From Planctomycetota bacterium (lineage in GTDB: Bacteria; Planctomycetota; J058; JAJDCQ01): 64,000 nucleotides of DNA. Location: the NCBI GenBank assembly GCA_029260755.1, contig JAJDCQ010000173.1, positions 1 through 64,000 on the forward strand. The letters run 5' to 3'. The notes under the pieces were generated by a model, which saw nothing but the letters and a program-made list of their open reading frames with translations, was not told where the DNA came from and did not search any database. Position numbers and translations under genes: made by a program. Below, one piece after another: positions 1-9,143 of this stretch; positions within the stretch are counted from its first letter, which is position 1, and every line of letters begins with the position of its first letter.

Positions 1-131
1 GGTCGTTGCGCCGCGCAACGGAGACGGCGCGGGTCGCGGGCGACCGTGAGTGGATGGCATTCCGGACGCCACGCCCGCGGGAGGGACTCGTACTCTTGCC
101 CCCGCGGGCTGGCTCGCAGCGGTGGGATCCG

Positions 132-167
132 AGGTTCGGTCCGCGGCTCCGACCGCGGATCGAACCT
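132..167. terminator. Strong hairpin in the gene-free left edge
   Basis: A 15-nt arm (132-146) pairs with 153-167 around a 6-nt loop; the only imperfection is one G-U pair. No T-run follows on either strand, so this is a terminator-like hairpin rather than a classic intrinsic terminator. It lies about 210 nt past the stop of the minus-strand coiled-coil gene and could equally end a plus-strand gene left of the window. The rest of 1-377 shows no convincing gene; the short open frames there have no start context or recognisable content. Confidence 0.35.
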
Positions 168-377
168 GACCGGCTCGATGCGAGGCAGGGGGCGGCGACG
201 GGTGGAGGACGAGGCGACTTGCTCCCGAGCTGATCTCGGGCCACTCACCCAAGGTCGAGGTGGCGGGCTCGGTAGTAGATGAATGACGCGCGGGTCGGGC
301 CCGTTCCCGCTCACGGGGCGGGGCGGCCGCGGATCGACGCGGGGATCGATCGCGGTCGGATCGTGCTCGTCGGCTTG

Positions 378-2918
378 CTAGCTGGGGCGGCGGCCCGAGC
401 TACGGGTGCGGCGCCGGCTGCTCGCGGCGCGGAGCTCCGCGTCGCTTCGGCTCGGTGAGGGGCGCGGCCGCGGCCGGGCGCTGCCGTGGCTCGGCGTCGC
501 GCTCGGTCGCTTCACCCGGTGCGTCGGCTTGCCGGGCGTCCCGGGCTCGGGGGCCATCCGGGCGGTCTGACCGCTCGGGACCACGGCGCTCTTGCCGCTC
601 TTCACCGCCGACGACTTTCCGCTCTTCACCGCGGCGGACTTTCCGCTCTTCACGGCGGCGGACTTGCCGCTCGCGATCGCGGCGGACTTGCCGCTCTGGA
701 TGCCCCGGGCCTTCATCGCCGCGCGCAGCTCGTCCTTTCGCTTGCGGAATGCCTCGACGTGCTTCTTGAGCTCGATCTTGGCGTTCCGGAGCTGCTCGCG
801 CTGCCGCTTGAGCGCTCCGGCCTTCTCCTGGAGCTTCGCCGCGGTCTCGCGGAGGGTCGTCTTGAGCTCGGAGAGGTTCTTCTGCTTCCGGCGGAGCTTG
901 TCGCGCTCCTCGGTGAAGCGCGCCTCGCAGCGCTCGGCCACCTTGGCCGCCACCCGCTCCTCGAGCTGACGCTTGCCGAGCTCGAGGTCGCGCTCGCGCG
1001 ACTCGATCGCGGCGTCGCGCTCCTCGAGCTTCTGGCGGTCGGCCGCGATCTTCTGGCGCTCCTCCGCGAGCTTCGCGTCGAGCTCGTCCTGCGCGTCGGC
1101 GAGCTCGGACCGCTCGACGGTGAGCCCGCGCTCGATCGCCGCGCGGACGCGCTCCTCGTTCCGTTCGCGCTCGGTAGCGAGCTCGGCCTCGCGCTCGTCG
1201 AGCTCGCGCCGCCGCTCGTCGAGGCGGGCGACCTCGGCCGCCACCCGCTCCTCGACGCGCTCGGCGAGCGCCTCGCGCTCGCGGGCGAGCTCGGCCCGGT
1301 CGGCCTCGACGGCCTGGCGGTCGGCCCGCGCCTGGGCTCGATCCTCGATCAGGCCGTCGCGCTCGCGGTCGATCGCCTCGCGGCTCGCGTCGGCGGCGTC
1401 GTCGACGACCCGGGAGAGCCGGGCGGAGAAGCCTCGATGATCCTCGGCGAGACCGGACCGCTCCTCGGCGAGCCGCTCGCGCTCCTGCGCGAGCTCGGCC
1501 CGATCGCCGGCGAGCTTCGCGCGCTCGGCGCCGAGGCGCTCCCGGAGCTCGGCGGCGCGGTCTTCGATGCCCGCCACGATGCTGGACTCGATCGAGGCCT
1601 CGCGTTCGTCGAGCTCCTTGCGGCGCGCGGCGAAGGCCGCCTCGGCCGCGGCCCGCTGACTCTCGAGCTCGGTCCGTCGCGCGTCGCACTCGGCGGCGAG
1701 CTTCGCCCGCTCCGCCGCGACGTCCGCGTCGACGCTCGCCCGCTCGCCGCGGACGTAGTCGTCGCACGCGGCCCGCTCCGCGGCGACGTCGTCGGCGAGC
1801 TTCTTCCGCTCGGAGGCCGTCTCCTCGGCGAGCTTCGAGAGCTCCGAGGCCACCTCCGCGTCGAGCTTCTGCTTCCGCTCGGCGAGCATCCGCTTCTGGG
1901 TGTCGCGGGCGTTGGCGAGCTCCTCGCACTCGGCCGCGGTCTCGTCGGCGAGCTTCTTTCGCGCCGTCGAGATCTTCTCCTCGTGCTCGGTCCGCTCGCG
2001 CTCGATCCGCTCCCGGGCCTCGCCGAGCTCCCGCTCGCGCTGCTCGGCGATCGCCCGCTCCATCTGGACGCGGTCCTTGGCGAGCTTCTCGCGGGCGTCG
2101 AACAGGCTCTGCCGGTCGGCCTCGAGCGCCGCCGCCTGCTGGGCGAGCTCGCTCCGCTGCGCCGCCACCTCTCGGTCGAGGTTGTACTTCAGCTCGTTGA
2201 ACTCGAGCTCGAGCTTGTTGTTCTCGATCGCCACCGCGCGACCGAGCGCGCTGTCGAGGAGCGCCTCCTCCTCGCGGTCGGCGGCGAGCACGGCCATCTC
2301 GCGCGCCACCGCGTCGCGTGCGATCGCGTCGGCATCGACCGGGACCGCCTCGCACCCGAACGGCGTTCCGGGCTCGGGAATCATGATGTCCGCGGAGTCG
2401 ACGATCGGGGGCGGCTCGAGGGGCTCGAGGGCCGGGACGTCGGGCTCGAGGGTCGGGGGCGAGGCCGAACGCCGATGGCCGACGGTCGCCTCGGCGCGCC
2501 GCTTCGGAACGTCTCGGACCTCGGCCTCATCGTCGTCGTCGTCGGGCTGAAGCTCGCCGCTGGCGAGCTCGAGCTCGTCGCTGTCGGGGGCGTCGGCGAT
2601 GCCGAGCAGCTCGTCATCGATCTCCATGAGCTCGGATTCACGGACGTCGGCGTCCGAGCTGAACAGGAGGACGGCGTTGCTGTCCTCCCAGCTCTCATCG
2701 ATGCTCGCGGGCGGGGGGGAGGCCGGCCGCTCGGCCGGAGTCGGCTGCGGCGGGAGGAGCCGAGGCATCGACCGCTGGTGCTGCTGGGCGCCGGCGCTCA
2801 TGCGAGCGCTCGTGGTGGGGCCGCCGTTCGGCGTCGTCCGCACGCTCGCGCTCGCGGGCCGACCGCGTCCGCTCGCTCGCGCGCGGATCGATCGGCTGCT
2901 TCCGTTCCTGGCCGCCAT
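378..2918 (-). CDS. Giant coiled-coil protein with SGKSAAVK octapeptide tail
   Basis: 846 aa, ATG start. Residues 1-70 are basic and proline-rich; about 70-190 are acidic (runs of D/E and a five-Asp stretch). From about 200 to 730 it is one long charged coiled coil with continual heptads of E, R, A, L and D. Then come five SGKSAAVK-type octapeptides and a basic S/R/P-rich tail. There is no signal peptide and no membrane segment, so it should be cytoplasmic. The architecture suggests a filament or scaffold protein with an acidic head and basic tail that might bind nucleic acid or membrane. I recognise no family. It is transcribed alone, with a 367-nt gap upstream. The antisense frame is also open for over 900 codons, but that product has no protein-like features. 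Confidence 0.8.
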   Translation of the reverse strand: MAARNGSSRSIRARASGRGRPASASVRTTPNGGPTTSARMSAGAQQHQRSMPRLLPPQPTPAERPASPPPASIDESWEDSNAVLLFSSDADVRESELMEIDDELLGIADAPDSDELELASGELQPDDDDDEAEVRDVPKRRAEATVGHRRSASPPTLEPDVPALEPLEPPPIVDSADIMIPEPGTPFGCEAVPVDADAIARDAVAREMAVLAADREEEALLDSALGRAVAIENNKLELEFNELKYNLDREVAAQRSELAQQAAALEADRQSLFDAREKLAKDRVQMERAIAEQRERELGEARERIERERTEHEEKISTARKKLADETAAECEELANARDTQKRMLAERKQKLDAEVASELSKLAEETASERKKLADDVAAERAACDDYVRGERASVDADVAAERAKLAAECDARRTELESQRAAAEAAFAARRKELDEREASIESSIVAGIEDRAAELRERLGAERAKLAGDRAELAQERERLAEERSGLAEDHRGFSARLSRVVDDAADASREAIDRERDGLIEDRAQARADRQAVEADRAELAREREALAERVEERVAAEVARLDERRRELDEREAELATERERNEERVRAAIERGLTVERSELADAQDELDAKLAEERQKIAADRQKLEERDAAIESRERDLELGKRQLEERVAAKVAERCEARFTEERDKLRRKQKNLSELKTTLRETAAKLQEKAGALKRQREQLRNAKIELKKHVEAFRKRKDELRAAMKARGIQSGKSAAIASGKSAAVKSGKSAAVKSGKSSAVKSGKSAVVPSGQTARMAPEPGTPGKPTHRVKRPSATPSHGSARPRPRPSPSRSDAELRAASSRRRTRSSGRRPS
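576..695 (-). repeat. Five tandem 24-bp units encoding SGKSAAVK
   Basis: Inside the coiled-coil gene, serine codons start units at 695, 671, 647, 623 and 599, exactly 24 nt apart; a sixth, degenerate SGQTARM unit follows. The encoded octapeptides vary only at a few positions (AAIA, AAVK, SAVK, AVVP). The nucleotide similarity of neighbouring units suggests expansion by slippage or unequal recombination. SGKS resembles part of a P-loop, but as a short unstructured repeat it is more likely a basic linker or a phosphorylation or acetylation target. Confidence 0.75.
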
Positions 2919-3285
2919 CGCGGTCTCCCTTCTCGCCGTCCATCGGCCCGCGACCCATGCTCCGGAGACCGGAGCGTGGGCATCTCACGCAATCGCAGGT
3001 CCATCTCCCGGGACGGGGCCAGGTGGGGCAGGAACGCGTCATCGCATTACAGGCGAAGAGCTTGGAGCATTCGTTCGGACCGTCGCCACCTGCGGACGGT
3101 CCCCTTCGCTTCGCCCGAAATCCGGGCCATTCCGGCTCGATCTTCGTCTCTCGCTCGCTCGAAAGGCTCTGCCCCCAAGCGCTTGAGCGTATCGGGCTCG
3201 CCCTGAGGGGGTGTAAAGCTTCCTTGCAGGCAGCGTGAACGATGTCCCCACCCCCGGGGCGCGATGACACGGACGGATCGAGCGC
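2919..3285. other. 367-nt gap without a clear gene
   Basis: This stretch should hold the promoter of the minus-strand coiled-coil gene and the 3' end of the transcript of the lipoprotein gene at 3286-4089. I see no promoter good enough to call. On the minus strand a Cys-rich open frame (around 2970-3060) reads somewhat like a degenerate zinc ribbon, but it is out of frame with the coiled-coil gene and runs on as a shadow of it, so it is not called. Confidence 0.4.
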
Positions 3286-4089
3286 TCAGCGCTGCCGGTC
3301 GTCGTCGCCGATGAGCTCGTCGACCCGACGCGCGACCGGCGAGAGTCGATCGGGGAGCTTCGCGAGCGCCTCGAGGTCGCCGCCGAGATGCGCCTCGTCG
3401 AGATCGACGTCGAGCTGCTCGAGGACGGCGCGAAGCCGTCGGGCGCCCTCGTGGTCGTCGCCCGCGTCGAGGATCGCGGAGATGCGCGCCGTGAGCGACG
3501 CGATCTCGGCGCCGAGCGTCTCGGCGATCTGATCGGCGCTCGCCCAGCCCTTGCGAAAGCGCACGATCTTGCGGGCGACGCGCGTCTCGTCGTCGAGCCA
3601 CTCGCCCTCGAACGGCACCCAGCCCTTGGCGATCGCGGCCTCGCGCGTCACCCACTCACCCTCGATCTTGACGAGATCGGTCTCGGTCGCGGTGAGCGCG
3701 TCGAGGAGGGCGGCGACCTTGTCGTCGGTCCACGGCTCGGGGTCGGCGGCGATGAAGGTCGCCGTCGTGCCGAACGGGTCGAGGGCGTCCTCGTGGGCGA
3801 GCTCCTCGATGGCGGCCGACCAGCCGTCGTCGCCGGCCGCGGTCCGGAGCTCGGCGAGGGCGGCCTTCGCCTCGCGGTAGGCCGGCAGCGCTTCGTCGGG
3901 CCTCCTCGCCTCCTCCGCGGCGAGGCCGCGCGCGAGCGCCTCGGCGACGACCGTGCGCAGGCGAGTCACCTCGGGGCTCTCGGCGGTCTCGGTCTCGGTC
4001 GCCGCCTCCCCGTCACCGCCCCTGGGGCATCCGGCGACGATGAGGGTGACGGCGAGCAGCACCGGGAGGGTCAGGGCGCGGCGGATCAT
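3286..4089 (-). CDS. Lipoprotein with helical C-terminal region
   Basis: 267 aa. The ATG at 4089 begins a classic lipoprotein signal: MIRR, a hydrophobic stretch, then the lipobox IVAGC, so the mature Cys should be lipidated and the protein anchored outside the cytoplasmic membrane. A Thr/Glu-rich linker follows, then a helical TPR-like region (about 30-85). Tandem short segments with the GEWVTREAAIAKGW / FEGEWLDDE pattern come next, and a charged helical end. The gene lies 32 nt after the last antiporter subunit on the same strand, so it is probably the last gene of that transcript. Its role in the antiporter complex, if any, is unknown. Confidence 0.8.
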   Translation of the reverse strand: MIRRALTLPVLLAVTLIVAGCPRGGDGEAATETETAESPEVTRLRTVVAEALARGLAAEEARRPDEALPAYREAKAALAELRTAAGDDGWSAAIEELAHEDALDPFGTTATFIAADPEPWTDDKVAALLDALTATETDLVKIEGEWVTREAAIAKGWVPFEGEWLDDETRVARKIVRFRKGWASADQIAETLGAEIASLTARISAILDAGDDHEGARRLRAVLEQLDVDLDEAHLGGDLEALAKLPDRLSPVARRVDELIGDDDRQR

Positions 4090-4121
4090 CGGTCGGACTC
4101 CCGTCGTCGCCGTGGCGGTGC

Positions 4122-5780
4122 TCAGCCGAGCTGGCGCATCGCCAGGACGAGACCGGCCAGCGCGGCGACCGCGATCAGCACCCAGAACCCGACCGGCGCG
4201 CGCCGCGCGTGCGGATCGGCCGCCCAGGCGACCACGCCGGCGACGGTCCGGTCGCGAGCCGACGCCGCCGCCTCGAAGGTCGGCACGACCACGTTCCGCG
4301 CGAACCCGACGCCGGCCCGTCCGGTCGCGGCGAAGAGCTCGTGGGTGTCGCGGGTCTCGGTCGGCTCGCCGCCGAGCCGCTTCAGGAGCAGGACGAACAC
4401 GATGGCCGCGCCGATCAGGAGCTGCAGCCCCGTGATCAGGTGGTGCCAGGTGTAGGGGTGGTAGGGCTCGTCGTTCGGGAGGATCGCGTAGAACACCTGC
4501 GGCAGGACGCCGATCCCGATGCACAGCGCCGCGCCCGCGCCCATTCCCACCATCATGTTCCACGGCAGCGGCCGCGATGGGCGCACGCCGCGGTCCTTTC
4601 CGAAGAAGGCGAACCAGGGGAGCTTCAGCCCGGTGTGCACCCACGTCCCGACGCTCGCGACGGTGAGGAGCAGCTCCACGCTCCCGAGGTGCTCGTGCTC
4701 CGCCGCGCTCACGATCATCGACTTGCTGACGAAGCCGTTGAACGGCGGAACGGCCGAGATGGAGACCGCGCCGATCATGTAGAAGCCGAACGTCCACGGC
4801 ATCGTGCGCCAGAGGCCGCCGAGCTCGGAGAGCTTGCTCCGACCGGTCGCGTAGATGACCGCGCCGGTCGCCATGAAGAGCAGCCCCTTGTAGAGGATGT
4901 GGCAGAAGGCGTGAGCGCTCGCGCCGTTGATCGAGAGGTCGGTCCCCATCCCGACGGCGCAGACCATGTAGCCGATCTGGCTGATGATCGAGTAGGCGAG
5001 GAGCCGGCGGATGTCGTTCTCGAGGATGCCGAAGACGGCCCCGTAGAGAGCCATGCCGACGCCGACCCAGATGAGCATCTCGGTGCCGGGGAAGCCGCGG
5101 AGGAGCGCGTAGACGGCCGCCTTCGTGGTGAACGCGCAGAGGAAGACGCTTCCGGCCGGGCTGCCCTCGGGGTAACTCTCGGTGATCCAGCCGTGGAGCG
5201 GCGGGACGCCGGCCGAGAGGGCGAACCCGGCGAGGATCCACGCCGTGCTCGCGTCGAGCTGCATCACATCGAACGACAGGCTGCCGGCCTCGACCGAGAC
5301 GAGCGAGATGCCGATCGCGAGGCAGCCTCCGCCGACGGTGTGGATCAGGAGGTAGCGGAATCCGGCCCGGAACGAGCGCTCCCGTCCGCCGAGGAGGACG
5401 ACGAACCCGCTCGCGATCGCCTTGACCTCCCAGCCGACGAAGAGGGTCCAGAGGTCGCCGGCGAGGGCGACGATCAGCGCGCCCGCGACGTAGATCATCG
5501 CGGCCGCGAGGGCGGCGCGGTTCTCCTCCTGGAGGCCGTAGACCGTTCCGATGATCCCCATGATCGAGAAGATGCGCGCGAAGCACATCGCGAGGGCGTC
5601 GTTGCGGACCGGCTCGAGGACGAGGCCGGCCACCTCGACCGTGCCCGAGGCCTGCAGCCCCTCGAGCATGGCGAGCGCCGCGATCGGGAAGATCAACGCG
5701 ATCCATCGCAGCCGCTGCGGGATGACGAGCATCGCGACGGCGGCGAGGATGTAGGCGAAGGCGGGATGGAGGAGGGTCAA
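4122..5780 (-). CDS. Third MrpD/NuoN-like proton-channel subunit
   Basis: 552 aa membrane protein of the proton-antiporter (NuoL/M/N, MrpA/D) family, about 14 membrane helices. The TTG at 5780 is chosen because it overlaps the TGA of the upstream gene and keeps the first helix (FAYILAAVAMLVI); there is no closer ATG. Conserved features are the mid-membrane PPLHGWITESYPEGS segment, the helix lysine in FTTKAAVYALLRG and the NDIRRLLAYSIISQIGY region. The lysine that precedes the PLHxW motif in the two sister subunits (GVKSA, LAVKIG) is Ser here (ALSAGVPPLHGW). This is, as far as I recall, typical of one antiporter-D subgroup, so the channel may be tuned differently or be structural. The C-terminal 100 residues form an amphipathic and transmembrane end. 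Confidence 0.9.
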   Translation of the reverse strand: MTLLHPAFAYILAAVAMLVIPQRLRWIALIFPIAALAMLEGLQASGTVEVAGLVLEPVRNDALAMCFARIFSIMGIIGTVYGLQEENRAALAAAMIYVAGALIVALAGDLWTLFVGWEVKAIASGFVVLLGGRERSFRAGFRYLLIHTVGGGCLAIGISLVSVEAGSLSFDVMQLDASTAWILAGFALSAGVPPLHGWITESYPEGSPAGSVFLCAFTTKAAVYALLRGFPGTEMLIWVGVGMALYGAVFGILENDIRRLLAYSIISQIGYMVCAVGMGTDLSINGASAHAFCHILYKGLLFMATGAVIYATGRSKLSELGGLWRTMPWTFGFYMIGAVSISAVPPFNGFVSKSMIVSAAEHEHLGSVELLLTVASVGTWVHTGLKLPWFAFFGKDRGVRPSRPLPWNMMVGMGAGAALCIGIGVLPQVFYAILPNDEPYHPYTWHHLITGLQLLIGAAIVFVLLLKRLGGEPTETRDTHELFAATGRAGVGFARNVVVPTFEAAASARDRTVAGVVAWAADPHARRAPVGFWVLIAVAALAGLVLAMRQLG

Positions 5781-6055
5781 TGCGTGCCCCTCCCGACGCC
5801 GGGGGCGTCGCCCTCCGCCTCCTCCTCGGGCGTCTGCAGCCCGACCTTGCCGGCCAGCCGGCTGACGATCACGAGCGACCAGCAGGCGAGCAGACCGAAC
5901 GCCGCGAAGAAGCCAGGCGAGGTGTGCCACCACGGCAGCTCGCCGTGATGACCGCCGCCGTCGCCCGAAGGCACGACGACCTCGAGGACGACCGTGGCCG
6001 CGAAGGCCGCCCAGAGCCAGCCGGGGACGCGGAGCTCGCCGTCGCCCGCGCTCAT
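5777..6055 (-). CDS. Small two-helix membrane protein in antiporter operon
   Basis: 92 aa. Two membrane segments (about residues 13-31 and 49-66) flank a short loop with GGGHHGELPWWH; the C-terminal tail is acidic (EEEAEG) and should be cytoplasmic. The start codon overlaps the previous gene's stop by 4 nt, and the stop overlaps the TTG of the next D-type subunit, so it is co-translated with the antiporter. I cannot assign a family. Position suggests a small accessory subunit between two proton-channel subunits. Confidence 0.75.
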   Translation of the reverse strand: MSAGDGELRVPGWLWAAFAATVVLEVVVPSGDGGGHHGELPWWHTSPGFFAAFGLLACWSLVIVSRLAGKVGLQTPEEEAEGDAPGVGRGTH

Positions 6056-7638
6056 CGGGTGAACACCTCGTCGCGAGCCGCCTCGGCGAGCGACAGGAAG
6101 CCGACGCCGAGGTCGGGCCAGATCCCGATCACGAGCGACACGATCGCCGTCACGGTCAGGGGGAAGACCAGCGCGAAGGGCGCCTCACCCTCGGGCTCCC
6201 CATGATGGGCGTTCTCGTGCCCGTCGCCGTGACCCTCACCGTGGCCGTCATCCTCGGACGGCGCGGGCGGCGCGATCAGGAACGCCCGGAGGGGGATCGG
6301 GACGAGGTAGGCGACGTTGAGGATCGCGCTGAGGATGAGCACGCCGAGAAACAGCGGCTGGCCCGCCTCGACCGCCCCCTGCATGAGGTTCCACTTGCTC
6401 GTGAAGCCGGCGATCGGCGGGAAGCCCGCCAGACCGAGCGCGGCGACCAGGAACGCGAGCATCGTGATCGGCATCTTCCGGCCGATCCCGTCGAGCTCGC
6501 TCACCTTCGTCTTGTGCGCGTGCACGAGCAGCGTGCCGGCCGCGTAGAACAGGGTGATCTTCATGAACCCGTGGTTCACGATGTGGATCACCGAGCCGGT
6601 GAAGGCGGCCTTCGACGCGAGCGCGGCGCCGAGGACGATGTAGGAGAGCTGACTGACCGTCGAGTAGGCGAGCCGCGCCTTCAGGTTGTCCTTGGTGAGC
6701 GCGATCAGCGACGCGAGCAGGATGGTCGCCGCGGCCGCCCAGGCCAGCGCCGTCCCGACGCCGAGCTCGGTCGTCAGGGTGGGACCGTAGACCCAGCCGA
6801 CGATCCGGATGACGCCGAAGACGCCCGCCTTCACGACGGCGACCGCGTGCAGGAGCGCGCTCACCGGCGTCGGCGCGACCATCGCGGTCGGCAGCCACGA
6901 GTGGAGCGGCATCACGGCGCTCTTGACCCCGACGCCGATGATGAACAGGCCGAAGATCGCCCAGAGGGTCGGCGCGCCCGCGCTCGCGACGACGTCGGCG
7001 TCGAACACGCCGCCCGGCCGGAACTCGGTCGTCCCGGCGACCGCGTGGGTCCAGACGAGCGCGAGGAGGAAGCAGACGCCGCCGGTGACGGTGTAGGCGA
7101 GGTACTTCCGCCCCCCCGCGAACGCCTCCTCGCTCTCCTTGTGGACGACCAGCGGGTAGGTCGAGAACGTCAGGATCTCGAAGAAGATGAAGAAGGTGAC
7201 CAGGTTCGCCGAGAGGGCGATCCCGGCCGCGGCGAAGACGCACATCGCGAACCAGAAGTAGAAGCGCGCCTGCTTCTTCTCGCCGTGCCCGCGCATGTAG
7301 CCGATCGAGTAGACGGCCGTCAGCGCCCACAGCCCCGCGGCGAGCGCGGCGAACAGCGCCCCGGCCGGGTCGGCCCGGAGATGCAGGCTCGTCCCGGCGT
7401 AGCCGGTCGCGCCGGCGGTCGTCACGTGCGAGAGGTCGGGGATGAGCGGGAAGAGGACGACCTCGAGGGCCGGCCCCTCGAGCGCCCGGACCGCCAGGCT
7501 GAAGGCGATCCCGGCCATCACGACGGCGCACGTGATGCTCCCGCCCTCGCGCAGGTTCGGACGAGCGTTCGCGTAGACCACCCAGATGGCGGCCAGGAGC
7601 GGGCAGGCGAGGACGAGGGCGGGCACGACCGACGTCAT
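6052..7638 (-). CDS. MrpD/NuoL-like antiporter subunit (second)
   Basis: 528 aa, about 14 membrane helices, proton-antiporter family. The proton-path lysines are visible in GVGVKSAVMPLHSWLP and HAVAVVKAGVFG, and the broken helix in LTKDNLKARLAYSTVSQLSYI, so it looks competent for ion translocation. The C-terminal loop before the last helix carries a His/Asp/Gly/Glu-rich tract (about residues 465-490), unusual for this family and similar to tracts in neighbouring proteins. It overlaps both neighbours by 4 nt (ATGA). Confidence 0.92.
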   Translation of the reverse strand: MTSVVPALVLACPLLAAIWVVYANARPNLREGGSITCAVVMAGIAFSLAVRALEGPALEVVLFPLIPDLSHVTTAGATGYAGTSLHLRADPAGALFAALAAGLWALTAVYSIGYMRGHGEKKQARFYFWFAMCVFAAAGIALSANLVTFFIFFEILTFSTYPLVVHKESEEAFAGGRKYLAYTVTGGVCFLLALVWTHAVAGTTEFRPGGVFDADVVASAGAPTLWAIFGLFIIGVGVKSAVMPLHSWLPTAMVAPTPVSALLHAVAVVKAGVFGVIRIVGWVYGPTLTTELGVGTALAWAAAATILLASLIALTKDNLKARLAYSTVSQLSYIVLGAALASKAAFTGSVIHIVNHGFMKITLFYAAGTLLVHAHKTKVSELDGIGRKMPITMLAFLVAALGLAGFPPIAGFTSKWNLMQGAVEAGQPLFLGVLILSAILNVAYLVPIPLRAFLIAPPAPSEDDGHGEGHGDGHENAHHGEPEGEAPFALVFPLTVTAIVSLVIGIWPDLGVGFLSLAEAARDEVFTR

Positions 7639-9143
7639 GGCACCGGCCTCCAGAGCACCACCTCGACGACCGTCTTCGAGAGCAGCCCGCCCGCGATCAC
7701 GCCGAGGGTGACGAGCCCGAGCGGCAGGAGCATCGACGGCGGCTCGTCGGTCGCCTCGTCATCGCGGCACCCGAAGCAGGCCCGTTCGATGATGCGGAAG
7801 ACGTAGATGGCGGCGAGGACGCTGCCGACGAGGAGCACGACCGCGATTCCGTATCGGCCCTGCTCGAGCGCTCCGCGCAGGAGATACCACTTGCTGAAGA
7901 AGCCGCCGAGCGGCGGGACGCCGATCATCGACATCCCGGCGATCACGAGGCAGGTCGTGGTCGCCGGCAGCCTCCCTCCGAGCCCGCGCAGGTCATCGAT
8001 GCTCCGGCCGCCGCCGGCGACGAGCTGCGCGCCGGCCACGTAGAACAGGGCGCCCTTCATGAGGGCGTGGTTCATGACGTGGAGGATCGCCCCGGCGAGG
8101 GCGAGGGGGTGATCGAGCCCGATGCCGAGGACGATGTAGCCGAGCTGGGCGATGCTCGACCAGGCGAGGAGGCGGCGGAAGTCGTTCCGGATGCAGGCGA
8201 CGACGCTCCCGGCGATGACGGCGATCGCTCCCGCCCAGGTGAGGATCGGGCCGAGGGCGGCCGGCCCGAGGGCGCCGTCGCCATCGGTGAAGTCGCCGTC
8301 GCCGAGGATCGTGTAGAGGAAGCGCAGCAGCCCGTAGACCATCACCTTCGTCATGATCGGGGCGAGGAACCCGCCCGAGGCGACGGCGCTGTCGGCGTAG
8401 GCGTCCGGCAGCCAGGAGTGGAACGGGAAGAGGCCGATCTTGACGGCGAGCCCGATCACGATGAACGCGATCGCGACCGGCGACATCGACCCCTGGTGCA
8501 GCACCTCGGACAGCAGCCCCATGTTGAGGACGCCGGTCGAGACGTAGAGATACCCGACGCCGAGGAGGTAGAGCGACGCGCCGACCGTCCCGAGGATCAG
8601 GTAGCGGAACGCCGCCGCCGCCGCGCGCCCGCCCTTCGCCGCCACGAGGGCGTAGCCCGAGAGGCTGCTCACCTCGAGGAAGACGTAGAAGTTGAAGATG
8701 TCGGCGGTGACGAGCATGCCCATCAGCCCGACGAGGACGAGGCACGCGACCGAGTAGAAGGCGCCCTCGCGGCCGGGGAGCTCGTGGCCGACCGGGAGGC
8801 GCGACCAGGCGAGGGTCGAGGCGGCCATCGTCGCGACGACCGAGGCGAAGAAGCCGCTCACTCGGTCGATGACGAGCTCGATGCCGAAGACGACCTCGGT
8901 GAGGTCCGACGGCGGGCCCGTCGGGACCGCCGTCCAGCCGCCGACGAAGTAGTGGATCGGGCCGTCGCGCACGACGGTGATGAGCGCGATCACGCTGACG
9001 GCGGCCGTCGCGAGAGCGAAGACGGTGGCGATGAGATGAGCCACCGACGGGCGCCGCAGCGCGACGATGGGGATCACCAGCGCCGCCGCCAGCGGCAGGA
9101 GCACGACGAGCACCGGTGCGTGGTGGGAGACCCAGGCGATCAC
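7635..9143 (-). CDS. mnhD: Na+/H+ antiporter subunit D (MrpD/MnhD-like)
   Basis: 502 aa, about 14 membrane helices. It is the closest match to MrpD/MnhD among the three channel subunits. It carries the lysines in GLAVKIGLFPFHSWLP and IMTKVMVYGLLRF, the loop NDFRRLLAWSSIAQLGYI, and HVMNHALMKGALFYVAG. In Mrp complexes this subunit works with MrpA in coupling proton entry to cation export. The start overlaps the mnhC stop, and its own stop overlaps the next D-type subunit (ATGA at both ends). Confidence 0.93.
   Translation of the reverse strand: MIAWVSHHAPVLVVLLPLAAALVIPIVALRRPSVAHLIATVFALATAAVSVIALITVVRDGPIHYFVGGWTAVPTGPPSDLTEVVFGIELVIDRVSGFFASVVATMAASTLAWSRLPVGHELPGREGAFYSVACLVLVGLMGMLVTADIFNFYVFLEVSSLSGYALVAAKGGRAAAAAFRYLILGTVGASLYLLGVGYLYVSTGVLNMGLLSEVLHQGSMSPVAIAFIVIGLAVKIGLFPFHSWLPDAYADSAVASGGFLAPIMTKVMVYGLLRFLYTILGDGDFTDGDGALGPAALGPILTWAGAIAVIAGSVVACIRNDFRRLLAWSSIAQLGYIVLGIGLDHPLALAGAILHVMNHALMKGALFYVAGAQLVAGGGRSIDDLRGLGGRLPATTTCLVIAGMSMIGVPPLGGFFSKWYLLRGALEQGRYGIAVVLLVGSVLAAIYVFRIIERACFGCRDDEATDEPPSMLLPLGLVTLGVIAGGLLSKTVVEVVLWRPVP

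Noticed and set aside
6..282. Two short overlapping plus-strand frames at the left edge
   Set aside because: Arg/Gly-rich products, no start context, and the region contains a hairpin; no support for a gene.
486..3206. Over 900-codon open frame opposite the coiled-coil gene
   Set aside because: It is a shadow caused by GC-rich codon use; its product is low-complexity Leu/Gly/Arg with no domain, while the minus-strand product has a clear coiled coil.
2944..3270. Cys-rich minus-strand frame with a zinc-ribbon look (CPTW...CDCVRC)
   Set aside because: The expected second Cys is Trp, it is out of frame with the following gene, and it runs on as an overlap of that gene; no ribosome binding site.
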